Assembly (NCBI RefSeq): GCF_039542035.1
Contig: NZ_BAABHJ010000017.1
Span: forward strand, 124,001 to 188,000
Source of the DNA: Actinoallomurus liliacearum
Lineage (GTDB): Bacteria > Actinomycetota > Actinomycetes > Streptosporangiales > Streptosporangiaceae
Reading direction: 5' to 3'
Length of the DNA: 64,000 nucleotides
Of this stretch, positions 45,030 to 52,794 are shown piece after piece; the stretch's first letter is position 1, and every line of letters begins with the position of its first letter. The notes under the pieces were generated by a model, which saw only the letters and a program-made list of their open reading frames with translations, did not search any database and was not told the DNA's origin. Made by a program: the position numbers and the translations under genes.

Positions 45030-45045
45030 GTTCGATATTTCGAAC
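45030..45045 (-). promoter_or_regulatory. Operator-like palindrome upstream of the GH59 gene
   Basis: GTTCGATATTTCGAAC has perfect 6-bp arms (14 of 16 positions symmetric), 65 bp before the GH59 start and 84 bp after the ROK stop. It is a natural binding site for a sugar-responsive repressor, the neighbouring ROK protein being the first candidate. Confidence 0.6.
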
Positions 45046-45128
45046 CACGTCCGAAATGTGCCGGGACAATGGAAGCGGGAGACGACGACCCCGTCAAGAT
45101 CCTGCACGGAGAGTGAGACGGAGAAGGG

Positions 45129-46334
45129 TCAGGCGGCGAGGCTGGTGAGGACGCCGATCGGGTCCTCCAGGAGCGGCGCGAAGGCCAGCTCGGCGGCGCC
45201 GACCAGCTGGGCGTCCGGGCCCAGCACGGAGGCCGCCATCCGCACCTGCTCGCGCGGCGCGACGAGGGACGACCGGGCGACGGTGTTCCGTACGACGTCC
45301 TCGGTCAGGACGAACAGCTCACCGAGCGGCCCGCCGAGCACGACGATGTCCGGGTTGAACGTGTTGATCAGCATGCCGACGCCGATCCCGAGCCAGCGGG
45401 CGACCCGCGCGGCCGCCGCCACCGCCTTCGGCTCTCCGGCGGCGACCTGGGCCAGCACCGCGCGGTAGACCTCGAGCCCGCTGTCGGCCGACAGTCCCGC
45501 GGCGGTCAGCAGTGACTCCACGCCGGTCTCGGTCTCCAGGCAGCCGACGGACCCGCACCGGCAGAGCCGTCCGTCCGGGTTGACGCGCAGGTGCCCGATC
45601 TCGCCCGCGTACCCGCCACGGCCGCGCAGCGGCCGCCCGCCGACGAGGATGCCGCCGCCGAGGCCGATCTCCCCGGAGATCACCACGACATGGTCGTACC
45701 CGACGGCGGCGCCGCGCCAGTGCTCGGCGAGCGCGCCGAGGTCGGCGTCGTTGGCGAGGAAGGCCGGCAGGTCGAGCCGCTCCCCCAGCCGCGCTCCGAG
45801 GGGCAGGTCGATCCAGCCGAGGTTCGGGGCGAACCGCAGCAGCCCGTCCCCCTGGCCGACCACGCCGGGCACGGACAGGCCGACGCCGACGCAACGGGCG
45901 CCCTGCGGCGCTCCGTCACGCAGGCGGCGGCAGTTGTCGACGATCGCGTCGATCGTCGCGTCGAGCTCGCTCCAGTCCCGCCCGGAGTCGACCTCGACCC
46001 GGTCCAGCACCCGCCCGCCGAGCCCGACCCTCGCCATCACCAGGTGCCGGACGCCGAGGTCGACCGCGAGCACGTACGCGGCCTGCGGCGACGGCAGCAC
46101 CTCGAGTGAGGGACGGCCGGCCCGTCCTCGAGCGCTCGCGGAGCGCTCGAGGACGAGACCCGCGTCGACGAGCTCGCTGACCAGATCCCCGATGGTGCTC
46201 CGGTTGAGCCCCATCTCCGCGGTCAGCTCGGCCCGGGACCGGCAGCCGTGCCGGTGCACCTCGGTCAGGATCGCGCCCAGGTTGTGCCGACGTACGTCGT
46301 CCTGGGTCGATCCGCGGATGCGCCGACGTGTCAC
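45129..46334 (-). CDS. ROK-family transcriptional repressor (XylR/NagC-like)
   Basis: A 401-residue regulator. The N-terminal winged helix (VRRHNLGAILTEVHRHGCRSRAELTAEMGLNRSTIGDLVSELVDAGLV) is followed by a sugar-kinase-like ROK domain: YVLAVDLGVRHLVMARVG, GVGLSVPGVV, LANDADLGALAEHW and the zinc motif CRCGSVGCLE (CxCGxxGCxE). Such proteins sense a sugar and control nearby transporters. GTG at 46334 is the likely start, 16 bp after the permease stop, so it is probably in the transporter operon. The DNA site is likely one of the dyads upstream of GH59 or of the binding-protein gene. Confidence 0.93.
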   Translation of the reverse strand: MTRRRIRGSTQDDVRRHNLGAILTEVHRHGCRSRAELTAEMGLNRSTIGDLVSELVDAGLVLERSASARGRAGRPSLEVLPSPQAAYVLAVDLGVRHLVMARVGLGGRVLDRVEVDSGRDWSELDATIDAIVDNCRRLRDGAPQGARCVGVGLSVPGVVGQGDGLLRFAPNLGWIDLPLGARLGERLDLPAFLANDADLGALAEHWRGAAVGYDHVVVISGEIGLGGGILVGGRPLRGRGGYAGEIGHLRVNPDGRLCRCGSVGCLETETGVESLLTAAGLSADSGLEVYRAVLAQVAAGEPKAVAAAARVARWLGIGVGMLINTFNPDIVVLGGPLGELFVLTEDVVRNTVARSSLVAPREQVRMAASVLGPDAQLVGAAELAFAPLLEDPIGVLTSLAA

Positions 46335-46350
46335 CGGTCGCCCCCGTTGT

Positions 46351-47664
46351 TCAGCGACCGGTCGCGGAGCGCCGGCGCCGGGCCAGGGCGTCGATGCTCG
46401 CGGCGAGCAGCAGGAACCCACCTGTGATCAGGTAGTTGGCGTACGCCTTCGCCCCCAGCAGGCCGAGGCCGTTGTCGATGATCGCGATGACCAGACCACC
46501 CAGGATCGCGTCCCGGGCCTTGCCCTTGCCGCCGAACAGGCTGGTGCCGCCGATGACGGCCGCGCCGACGGCGTACAGCAGCGTGTTGCCGGCACCGGCG
46601 TCCGGGGTCACCGAGTTCAGCCGGGACGCGGCCACGATGCCGCTGACCGCGGCGAGCAGCGAACCGATCATGAACACGGACATCCGGATGCGGTTGACGT
46701 TGATGCCGGCCCGTCGCGCCGCCTCGGCGTTGCCGCCGACCGCGTACACGTGGCGGCCGTACGCGGTACGGCTGAGCACGAAGGTGCAGACGATCAGGAG
46801 CACCGCGACCAGGGGCACGCCCCAGGGGATGCCGCCGAAGAACGGCGCCAGCGGGGTGCGCGCCCGGTTCAGGTTGAGGATGTACGCGCCGCCCAGCAGG
46901 GCGATCGCGACCAGGACGACCTGAACGACGACGAGGACGAGGGGCTGCCGGGACAGGCTCTTGGCGTTCTGCCGCTGCCAGCGCAGCAGCTTGACGGCGG
47001 CGAACAGGAGAACGCCGACGGCCGCCACCGTCCAGCCCAGCCAGACCGGCATGTACTTGTTGGCCAGCGCGTAGACGACCTTGTCGTGGACGGGAACGGT
47101 CCCGCCCTCGCCGATCAGCTTCAGCGCGATGCCCTGCAGGCCGAGGAACAACGCCAGCGTCACGACGAACGACGGGATGCGCACGATCGCCACCAGCGCG
47201 CCGATGGCGGCGCCGATGACCAGGCCGGTCACGGCCGCGGCGAGCACCGCGACGATCCAGTTCTGGCCTCCGTCGACCATGAGCTTGGCCATCACCGCGG
47301 CGCACGCGCCGCTGGCGACACCCGCCGACAGGTCGATCTCGCCGAGGAGCAGGACGAAGACCAGGCCCATCGCGAGGATCGTGACGGGCAGCGCCTGCGT
47401 GAGCAGGTTGGCGATGTTGCCCTTGCTGAGGAAGGTCTCCGGGCGCAGCCCGTAGAAGAGGATGATCAGGACGACGAGACCGAACACCGCCGGCAGCGCG
47501 CCGAGGTCTCCGGAGCGGAGCTTGATGACATAGCCGTTGATCGCCGACGAGACCGTCTGCTCGCGGGTGTCGGCGGAGAAGTCCGAGTCCGCGAGGGTCG
47601 CCGTCGCCGCCCGCTTCTCGGGCACCGGGTCGACCACGTTCGGCTCGGGGGTTTCGGTGGACAT
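46351..47664 (-). CDS. Sugar ABC transporter permease (XylH-like)
   Basis: A 437-residue membrane protein of the BPD_transp_2 family with about 10 to 12 helices. The segments LVFVLLLGEIDLSAGVASGACAAVMAKLM, VRIPSFVVTLALFLGLQGIALKL, AYGRHVYAVGGNAEAARRAGINV, RLNSVTPDAGAGNTLLYAVGAAVIGGTSLFGGKG and ANYLITGGFLLLAASID are the usual blocks of xylose/ribose-type permeases. It follows the ATPase gene by 8 bp and precedes the ROK gene by 16 bp. A 40-residue cytoplasmic N-terminus is present. The likely sugar is xylose or another aldose, unproven. Confidence 0.93.
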   Translation of the reverse strand: MSTETPEPNVVDPVPEKRAATATLADSDFSADTREQTVSSAINGYVIKLRSGDLGALPAVFGLVVLIILFYGLRPETFLSKGNIANLLTQALPVTILAMGLVFVLLLGEIDLSAGVASGACAAVMAKLMVDGGQNWIVAVLAAAVTGLVIGAAIGALVAIVRIPSFVVTLALFLGLQGIALKLIGEGGTVPVHDKVVYALANKYMPVWLGWTVAAVGVLLFAAVKLLRWQRQNAKSLSRQPLVLVVVQVVLVAIALLGGAYILNLNRARTPLAPFFGGIPWGVPLVAVLLIVCTFVLSRTAYGRHVYAVGGNAEAARRAGINVNRIRMSVFMIGSLLAAVSGIVAASRLNSVTPDAGAGNTLLYAVGAAVIGGTSLFGGKGKARDAILGGLVIAIIDNGLGLLGAKAYANYLITGGFLLLAASIDALARRRRSATGR

Positions 47665-47672
47665 GTAAAACC

Positions 47673-48458
47673 TCAGATGCTTTCTGCCGCGGTCGAGGGG
47701 GCGAGGCCCAGGTCACCCGAGCGCCCGGTGGTGATCAGCTCGACCACCTGGCTGTGGGTGACGTCGGACCGTTTGACGTCGGCGGCGACGCGGCCGAGGT
47801 AGAGGCAGGTGATCCGGTCCGCCACCTCGAAGACGTCGTTCATGTTGTGCGAGATCAGCACGACGCCGTGGCCGGTCTCCGCGAGGCGGCGCACCAGGTC
47901 CAGGACCTGCCGGGTCTGCGCGACGCCGAGCGCGGCGGTGGGCTCGTCCAGGATGACGACCTTGGACTCCCACAGCACGGCCTTGGCGATCGCCACGGTC
48001 TGCCGCTGGCCGCCGGACAGGCTCGCCACCTGCTGGCGGACCGACTTGACGGTGCGCACCGAGAGCTTGGCCAGCGTCTCGCGGGCGGCCTGCTCCATGG
48101 CGCCCTCATCCAGGACGATGCCCTTCTTGCGCTCCCGGCCGAGGAACATGTTCTGGGCGATGTCCAGGTTGTCGGCCAGGGCGAGGTCCTGGTAGACGAT
48201 CTCGATGCCGAGGTCGGCCGCGTCGCGGGGGCCGTGGATGCTCACCGGCCTGCCCTCGAAGCTCACCTGGCCCGAGTCGGTGGGGTGGATGCCGGCGATG
48301 CACTTGATCAGCGTGGACTTACCGGCACCGTTGTCGCCGACGAGCGCGGTCACCTGTCCGGGGTAGACCGCGAAGTCGATGTCGTGGAGCACATGAATGG
48401 CTCCGAAGCTCTTGTTGATCCCCGCCAGTTCGAGGGTCGGGGTTCCGTTGTCAGACAA
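47673..48458 (-). CDS. Sugar ABC transporter ATPase, single nucleotide-binding domain
   Basis: A 261-residue ATPase with Walker A GDNGAGKST, Q-loop VYQDLALADNLD, signature LSGGQ, Walker B VVILDEPTAAL and a switch His in LISHNMNDVF. XylG and RbsA in enterobacteria have two such domains (about 500 residues); here only one is present, so two copies must pair. This half-size form is common in actinobacterial sugar transporters. The start is TTG after GGGAG. It is 60 bp from the binding-protein gene, across a hairpin, and 8 bp from the permease. Confidence 0.93.
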   Translation of the reverse strand: MSDNGTPTLELAGINKSFGAIHVLHDIDFAVYPGQVTALVGDNGAGKSTLIKCIAGIHPTDSGQVSFEGRPVSIHGPRDAADLGIEIVYQDLALADNLDIAQNMFLGRERKKGIVLDEGAMEQAARETLAKLSVRTVKSVRQQVASLSGGQRQTVAIAKAVLWESKVVILDEPTAALGVAQTRQVLDLVRRLAETGHGVVLISHNMNDVFEVADRITCLYLGRVAADVKRSDVTHSQVVELITTGRSGDLGLAPSTAAESI

Positions 48459-48485
48459 CGCTGCGCACTCCCTAAAAGGCGCGAT

Positions 48486-48511
48486 GGGGCGCCCGGTGAC
48501 CCGGGCGCCCC
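48486..48511 (-). terminator. Intercistronic hairpin after the binding-protein gene
   Basis: A perfect 11-bp stem (GGGGCGCCCGG) with loop TGAC between the binding-protein stop (48519) and the ATPase start. It could partly stop transcription or protect the upstream mRNA, so that more binding protein than transporter is made. Confidence 0.65.
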
Positions 48512-48518
48512 TCGTTCC

Positions 48519-49607
48519 TTACTGAATTCCGGCGGTCTTGCACTTGGCGGCGTAGGCGCCCTTGCAGATGTCGGCGGCGGTGATGCCGCTGCCGCCGTCG
48601 GTGACGACCTGCTTGACGTTGTCCTTGGTGATCAGGACCGGGTTCAGCAGGATGGACGGCACCTGACGGTGGCCCTGCGGGTCGTTGGAGGTGGCGTTGG
48701 TCTGCGGCTTCTGGCCCTTGGCCAGCGCGGTGACGACCGAGACCAGGCTGTCGGCCTCCAGCTTGTTCGGCTTGTAGACCGTCATGCACTGGGTGCCGTC
48801 GAGGATGTTCTGCAGGCCCTGGACGGTCGCGTCCTGACCGGTCACGGGGACCTTGCCGGCCTCGTTGTTCTTCTTGAGGATGGAGATCGCGGCGTTGCCG
48901 AGGCCGTCGTTGGCGGCGAGCACGCCGTCGACCTTGCCCTTCTGCTGCGTGTAGATCTGCTCGAAGATCGTGGCGGCCTGCTGGTTGTCCCAGTCGGGCA
49001 CGGCCTGCTCGGCGACCTTGGTGTAGTCGGTCACCTTGTCCAGGACCTCGTGCGCGCCCTGCTTGAAGAGGGTCGCGTTGTTGTCCGTGGGCGAGCCGTC
49101 CAGGTAGACGATGTTCGACTTCTTGGCCCCGAGGCACTTCTGCAGGCCCTGGCCCTGGACCCGGCCGACCTGGACGCCGTCGAACGACACGTAGTAGTCG
49201 GCGGACCCACCGAGGGTCAGCCGGTCGTAGTCGATCGTCTGGACGCCCTGGGCCTTGGCCTTCTGCTCGATCGCCGCGCCGGAGTTGGAGTCGAGGTTCA
49301 CGATCGCCAGCATGGTCACGCCGCTGGTGATCATCTGGTCGGCGATGGTCTGCATCCGCTGCTTGTCGCCCTCGGCGTTCTGGATGTCGGCGGGGATGCC
49401 GGCCGCCGCGAACGCCTTCTTGAGCACCGGGAGGTCGAAGTTCTCCCAGCGGACGGACGACTTCGTGTCGGGCAGGATGATGCCGACCTTGGCCTTCGCC
49501 TTGGCCGAGCCGCCACCCTTCTTGTCGTCACTGCCGCCGCAGCCGGTGAGGGCGGCGGTCGCCATGGCCGCGATCGCGGCGAGACATGCCGTGCGCTTGA
49601 AGATCAA
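48519..49607 (-). CDS. Sugar-binding lipoprotein of an ABC transporter (XylF-like)
   Basis: A 362-residue exported binding protein. A signal with lipobox ALTGC (Cys23) is followed by a Gly/Ser/Lys linker. The periplasmic-binding fold matches XylF: KVGIILPDTKSSVRWENFDLPVLKKAF, ILPDTKSSVRWE giving the sugar-contact start, GVQTIDYDRLTLGGSADYYVSFDGVQVGRVQGQGL, NIVYLDGSPTDNNATLFKQGA, VLAANDGLGNAAISILKKN and VTGQDATVQGLQNILDGTQCMTVYK. The start is TTG after AAGGTG. It is the first gene of the transporter operon and the cluster includes a ROK regulator and GH59. Xylose is the family ligand; here galactose or another sugar released by GH59 is possible. Confidence 0.93.
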   Translation of the reverse strand: MIFKRTACLAAIAAMATAALTGCGGSDDKKGGGSAKAKAKVGIILPDTKSSVRWENFDLPVLKKAFAAAGIPADIQNAEGDKQRMQTIADQMITSGVTMLAIVNLDSNSGAAIEQKAKAQGVQTIDYDRLTLGGSADYYVSFDGVQVGRVQGQGLQKCLGAKKSNIVYLDGSPTDNNATLFKQGAHEVLDKVTDYTKVAEQAVPDWDNQQAATIFEQIYTQQKGKVDGVLAANDGLGNAAISILKKNNEAGKVPVTGQDATVQGLQNILDGTQCMTVYKPNKLEADSLVSVVTALAKGQKPQTNATSNDPQGHRQVPSILLNPVLITKDNVKQVVTDGGSGITAADICKGAYAAKCKTAGIQ

Positions 49608-49637
49608 GTCGACACCTTCTTCGGGGTCCCCAGGAAC

Positions 49638-49731
49638 GGTTTGTTTGGCCGCACAACGTATTCCGCCGTTACGGGTTCGTATAGAGGGAGAAAGCCGGAG
49701 AAATCCGACGGTTACGACATCGAAACAAACC
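49638..49731. promoter_or_regulatory. Paired GGTTTGTTT / AAACAAACC half-sites upstream of the binding-protein gene
   Basis: GGTTTGTTT (49638-49646) and its exact complement AAACAAACC (49723-49731) lie 76 bp apart in the spacer between the transporter operon and gnd. They may be a pair of operators for the transporter genes. Confidence 0.4.
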
Positions 49732-49874
49732 CGTCACATAACGCCCTGCGTCCATGAGGTCACCCTCAGCGGCCGGCCGTCCGGGGGCGCTGCGTGAAAG
49801 CGATTTCCCCAGGCGTCGCCCTCCAACGCGAGCCGCGCCGTGCCCCGCGAGGCGCGGAGGTTAGTGTCGGCATC

Positions 49875-51299
49875 ATGGGTAGCCAGATCGGTGTCACCGG
49901 GCTCGCCGTCATGGGCCAGAACCTCGCGCGGAACATCGCGCGCCACGGGTTCCCGGTGGCCGTGCACAATCGAAGCGAGAGCCGCACCAAGCAGCTCATC
50001 GAGCACCATGGTGACGAGGGCGACTTCACGCCCGCGTACTCCCTCGAGGAGTTCGTCGCCGCGCTGGACCGGCCCCGCCGGATCATCATCATGGTCAAGG
50101 CGGGCGCGCCCGTCGACGCCGTGATCAAGGACCTGCTGCCGCTGCTCGACGCCGGCGACATCATCATCGACGGCGGCAACTCCCACTACGAGGACACCCG
50201 GCGGCGCGTCGCCGAGCTCGCCGAGCACGACATCCACTTCGTCGGCGCCGGCATCTCCGGCGGCGAGGAGGGCGCGCTGCACGGCCCGAGCATCATGCCG
50301 GGCGGCCCGCGCGAGGCGTACGACCCCGTCGAGCCGGTCCTCACCGCCATCGCGGCACAGGTGGACGGCACGCCGTGCTGCGCCTACATCGGCCCGGACG
50401 GCGCCGGCCACTACGTCAAGATGGCGCACAACGGCATCGAGTACGCCGACATGCAGCTCATCGCGGAGGCGTACGACCTGCTCACGCACGCCGCCGGGCT
50501 GAGCGCCCCGGAGATCGCACGCGTCTTCGAACAGTGGAACGAAGGCGATCTGGAGTCGTTCCTCATCGAGATCACCGCCAAGGTGCTCGCGCACACCGAC
50601 GACACGACCGGTGAGCCGCTCGTCGACGTGATCCTCGACGAGGCCGAGCAGAAGGGCACCGGCCGCTGGACCGCCCAGTCGGCGCTGGAGCTCGGCGTTC
50701 CGGTGACCGCGATCACCGAGGCGGTGTTCGCACGGGCGCTGTCCGCGCGCAAGGACGAGCGGACCAAGGCGTCGAAGATCCTGCCGGGCCCGCCCGCCGG
50801 GCAGGCGGGAGGCGACTTCGTCGACGCGGTGCGCGACGCGCTGTACGCCTCGAAGGTCGTCGCCTACGCGCAGGGGTTCGAGCAGATCCGCGCCGCGTCC
50901 AACGAGTACGGCTGGGACGTCCAGCCCGGCACGCTCGCGACGATCTGGCGCGGCGGCTGCATCATCCGCGCCCGGTTCCTCAACCGGATCAAGGACGCCT
51001 ACGACCGCGACCCGGAGCTGTCCAACCTCCTCCTGGACGACTACTTCCGGGACGCCGTCGCGGGCGCCCAGGACGCCTGGCGCAAGGTCGTGCGCACGGC
51101 GATCGAGCTGGGCGTGCCCACTCCCGCGTTCTCCTCGGCGCTGGCCTACTACGACGGCTTCCGCCGGGAGCGCGGCCCCGCCTCGCTCATCCAGGGCCTG
51201 CGGGACCTCTTCGGCGCGCACACCTACCGTCGCACCGACCGGGAGGGCGTCTTCCACACGCTCTGGTCCGAGGACGGCCGCGAGGTGTCCGCGGACTGA
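49875..51299 (+). CDS. gnd: 6-phosphogluconate dehydrogenase (decarboxylating)
   Basis: A 474-residue pentose-phosphate enzyme that converts 6-phosphogluconate and NADP+ to ribulose-5-phosphate and CO2. The N-terminus GVTGLAVMGQNLARNIARHG is the cofactor motif, VHNRSESRTKQLIEHH carries the NADP-specific Arg region, and GAGISGGEEGALHGPSIMPGG plus GHYVKMAHNGIEYADMQ form the substrate and catalytic (Lys/Asn/Glu) site. Length matches the long homodimeric form. The ATG at 49875 is chosen because GSQIGVTGLAVMG starts there; the GGAGG is 15 nt upstream, a little far. It is divergent from the sugar operon, with 267 bp between. Confidence 0.96.
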   Translation: MGSQIGVTGLAVMGQNLARNIARHGFPVAVHNRSESRTKQLIEHHGDEGDFTPAYSLEEFVAALDRPRRIIIMVKAGAPVDAVIKDLLPLLDAGDIIIDGGNSHYEDTRRRVAELAEHDIHFVGAGISGGEEGALHGPSIMPGGPREAYDPVEPVLTAIAAQVDGTPCCAYIGPDGAGHYVKMAHNGIEYADMQLIAEAYDLLTHAAGLSAPEIARVFEQWNEGDLESFLIEITAKVLAHTDDTTGEPLVDVILDEAEQKGTGRWTAQSALELGVPVTAITEAVFARALSARKDERTKASKILPGPPAGQAGGDFVDAVRDALYASKVVAYAQGFEQIRAASNEYGWDVQPGTLATIWRGGCIIRARFLNRIKDAYDRDPELSNLLLDDYFRDAVAGAQDAWRKVVRTAIELGVPTPAFSSALAYYDGFRRERGPASLIQGLRDLFGAHTYRRTDREGVFHTLWSEDGREVSAD

Positions 51300-51425
51300 A
51301 CGGGTCCGACCGGACGGGCGCCACCGGCCGCCGGCGCCCGTCCGCACGAGACGGCGCGCCCACCGCCGGCACCCGTCGGCACGAGGCGGTGCTCCCGGCC
51401 GCCCGCGTCCGGACGGACGTCGGCT

Positions 51426-51479
51426 GCCGGGAGTGCGTCAGCGGCCGGGAGTGCGTCAGCGGCCGGGAGTGCGTCAGCG
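51426..51479. repeat. Three tandem 18-bp repeats over the SGNH gene end
   Basis: GCCGGGAGTGCGTCAGCG is present three times in a row. The unit includes the TGA stop of the SGNH hydrolase (read on the minus strand at 51474-51476), so the stop-containing end of the gene has been triplicated downstream. Confidence 0.85.
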
Positions 51480-52631
51480 GGCGAACGGGCCGCCCGCGGC
51501 GAAGGCGTACGCGGCGAAGCGCTCCCCCATCCGGCGGTATCCGGCGGCGTTCGGGTGCAGTGCGTCGGGCAGGTCCGCGACGTCCGACTCGCCGAACAGC
51601 TCCCGTCCGTCCAGGTAGTGCAGGTTCGGGTCCGTGGCCGACCGCACGCCCACGATCCGGTGCAGGGACTCCCGGATCACCGAGAGGCTCAGGGCGCCCG
51701 CGGCGAGCCCCGCCGGGTCGCCGATCGAGCGGAAGCGCACGACCCCGTCCTCGATGTCGTCGAACGTCGGGCCGGGCCGGTCCTCCACGATCGGGCACAG
51801 GATCGGCGAGATGACCAGCAGCGGCGTCTCCGGGTGGCCCTCGCGCACGGTGTCGAGGAAGCCGTGCACCGCGGGTTCGAAGGCCCGCACCCGCATCGTG
51901 TCGCCGTTGACGACGTTGATGCCGAGCTTGAGGCTGATGAAGTCGGCGGGCAGGTCGCGGATGGTCCGGGCGGTGAACGGATCGAGCATGGCGTTCCCCG
52001 CCAGCCCGAGGTTGAGGACGTTCACGTCGGCGGCCCGCGCCGCGACGACGGGCCAGGTGCCGAGCGGGTTGTCGGCCTCCATGCAGTGGCTGATCGAGCT
52101 GCCGTGGTGCACCCAGCGCGGCCGGGGGTCGGGCTGCGGCGGACGCACCGGCCCGTCGGCGCGCAACGCGATCAGCTCCACCGGGGCGCTCTGCGGGAGC
52201 CAGATCTCGACCTCCTTGCGCCCGGGCGGCAGCGGCCCGAAGCGCACGGTGGCGGGCTCACCCGGCGTGATCTCCGGGGGCTTGACGCCGGACGTGTCCA
52301 GGGCGAGCACATTGCCGTCGGGCGTGGCGACCCGCTCGCCCGGTACGCCGTCCACCACCAGCTCGAACACACCGCCGGAATTGGGCTCGCCCGTGGAGTC
52401 CAGCGTCTTGGTGGTCAGCACGTCGAGTTCCAGCCCCGTCGCCTCGGTGGCGAACACCATCCGGACACCGGACGGCATGGCCACCACGAGCTCGCAGAAC
52501 GGGCTCGGGATCTGCGGCCTCGTCCAGCTCGGCAGACGCCGGGGGCGAAGCCCGGCCTCGGTGCGCTCCAGATCCAGCGCGCCTCGGATCACGACCGGGC
52601 CGTCGAGCAGGGGGACGTCGGCGAATGCCAT
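51474..52631 (-). CDS. SGNH/GDSL-family esterase with N-terminal jelly-roll domain
   Basis: A 385-residue cytoplasmic-looking hydrolase with no signal peptide. Residues 1-175 are beta-rich (ELVVAMPSGVRMVFATEATGLELDV, EITPGEPATVRFGPLPPGRKEVEIWLPQ), like the accessory sandwich of carbohydrate esterase family 2. The SGNH residues follow: Ser in HHGSSISHC, Gly in NLGLAGNAML, Asn in the same block, and DALHPNAAGY at the end (Asp/His). It would deacylate a sugar or glycan. The ATG at 52631 has AAAGG upstream. The 3' end lies in a triplicated 18-bp repeat. It is 163 bp downstream of the pnkp stop on the same strand. Confidence 0.85.
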   Translation of the reverse strand: MAFADVPLLDGPVVIRGALDLERTEAGLRPRRLPSWTRPQIPSPFCELVVAMPSGVRMVFATEATGLELDVLTTKTLDSTGEPNSGGVFELVVDGVPGERVATPDGNVLALDTSGVKPPEITPGEPATVRFGPLPPGRKEVEIWLPQSAPVELIALRADGPVRPPQPDPRPRWVHHGSSISHCMEADNPLGTWPVVAARAADVNVLNLGLAGNAMLDPFTARTIRDLPADFISLKLGINVVNGDTMRVRAFEPAVHGFLDTVREGHPETPLLVISPILCPIVEDRPGPTFDDIEDGVVRFRSIGDPAGLAAGALSLSVIRESLHRIVGVRSATDPNLHYLDGRELFGESDVADLPDALHPNAAGYRRMGERFAAYAFAAGGPFAR

Positions 52632-52794
52632 TCGATCGACCTTTCGTTCCGGGCCGCGACGGCGGCCACCACCGAACGTACGGCCCCCGGCGCGCCGTGC
52701 GGAAGGTCGCGGATGCGTCCTCCGCACGGCGCCCGGAGATCACAGCCCGGAGTTCGAGGCCCGTGAACCACAGCCCGAAGGGCAGGGGCCGGGC

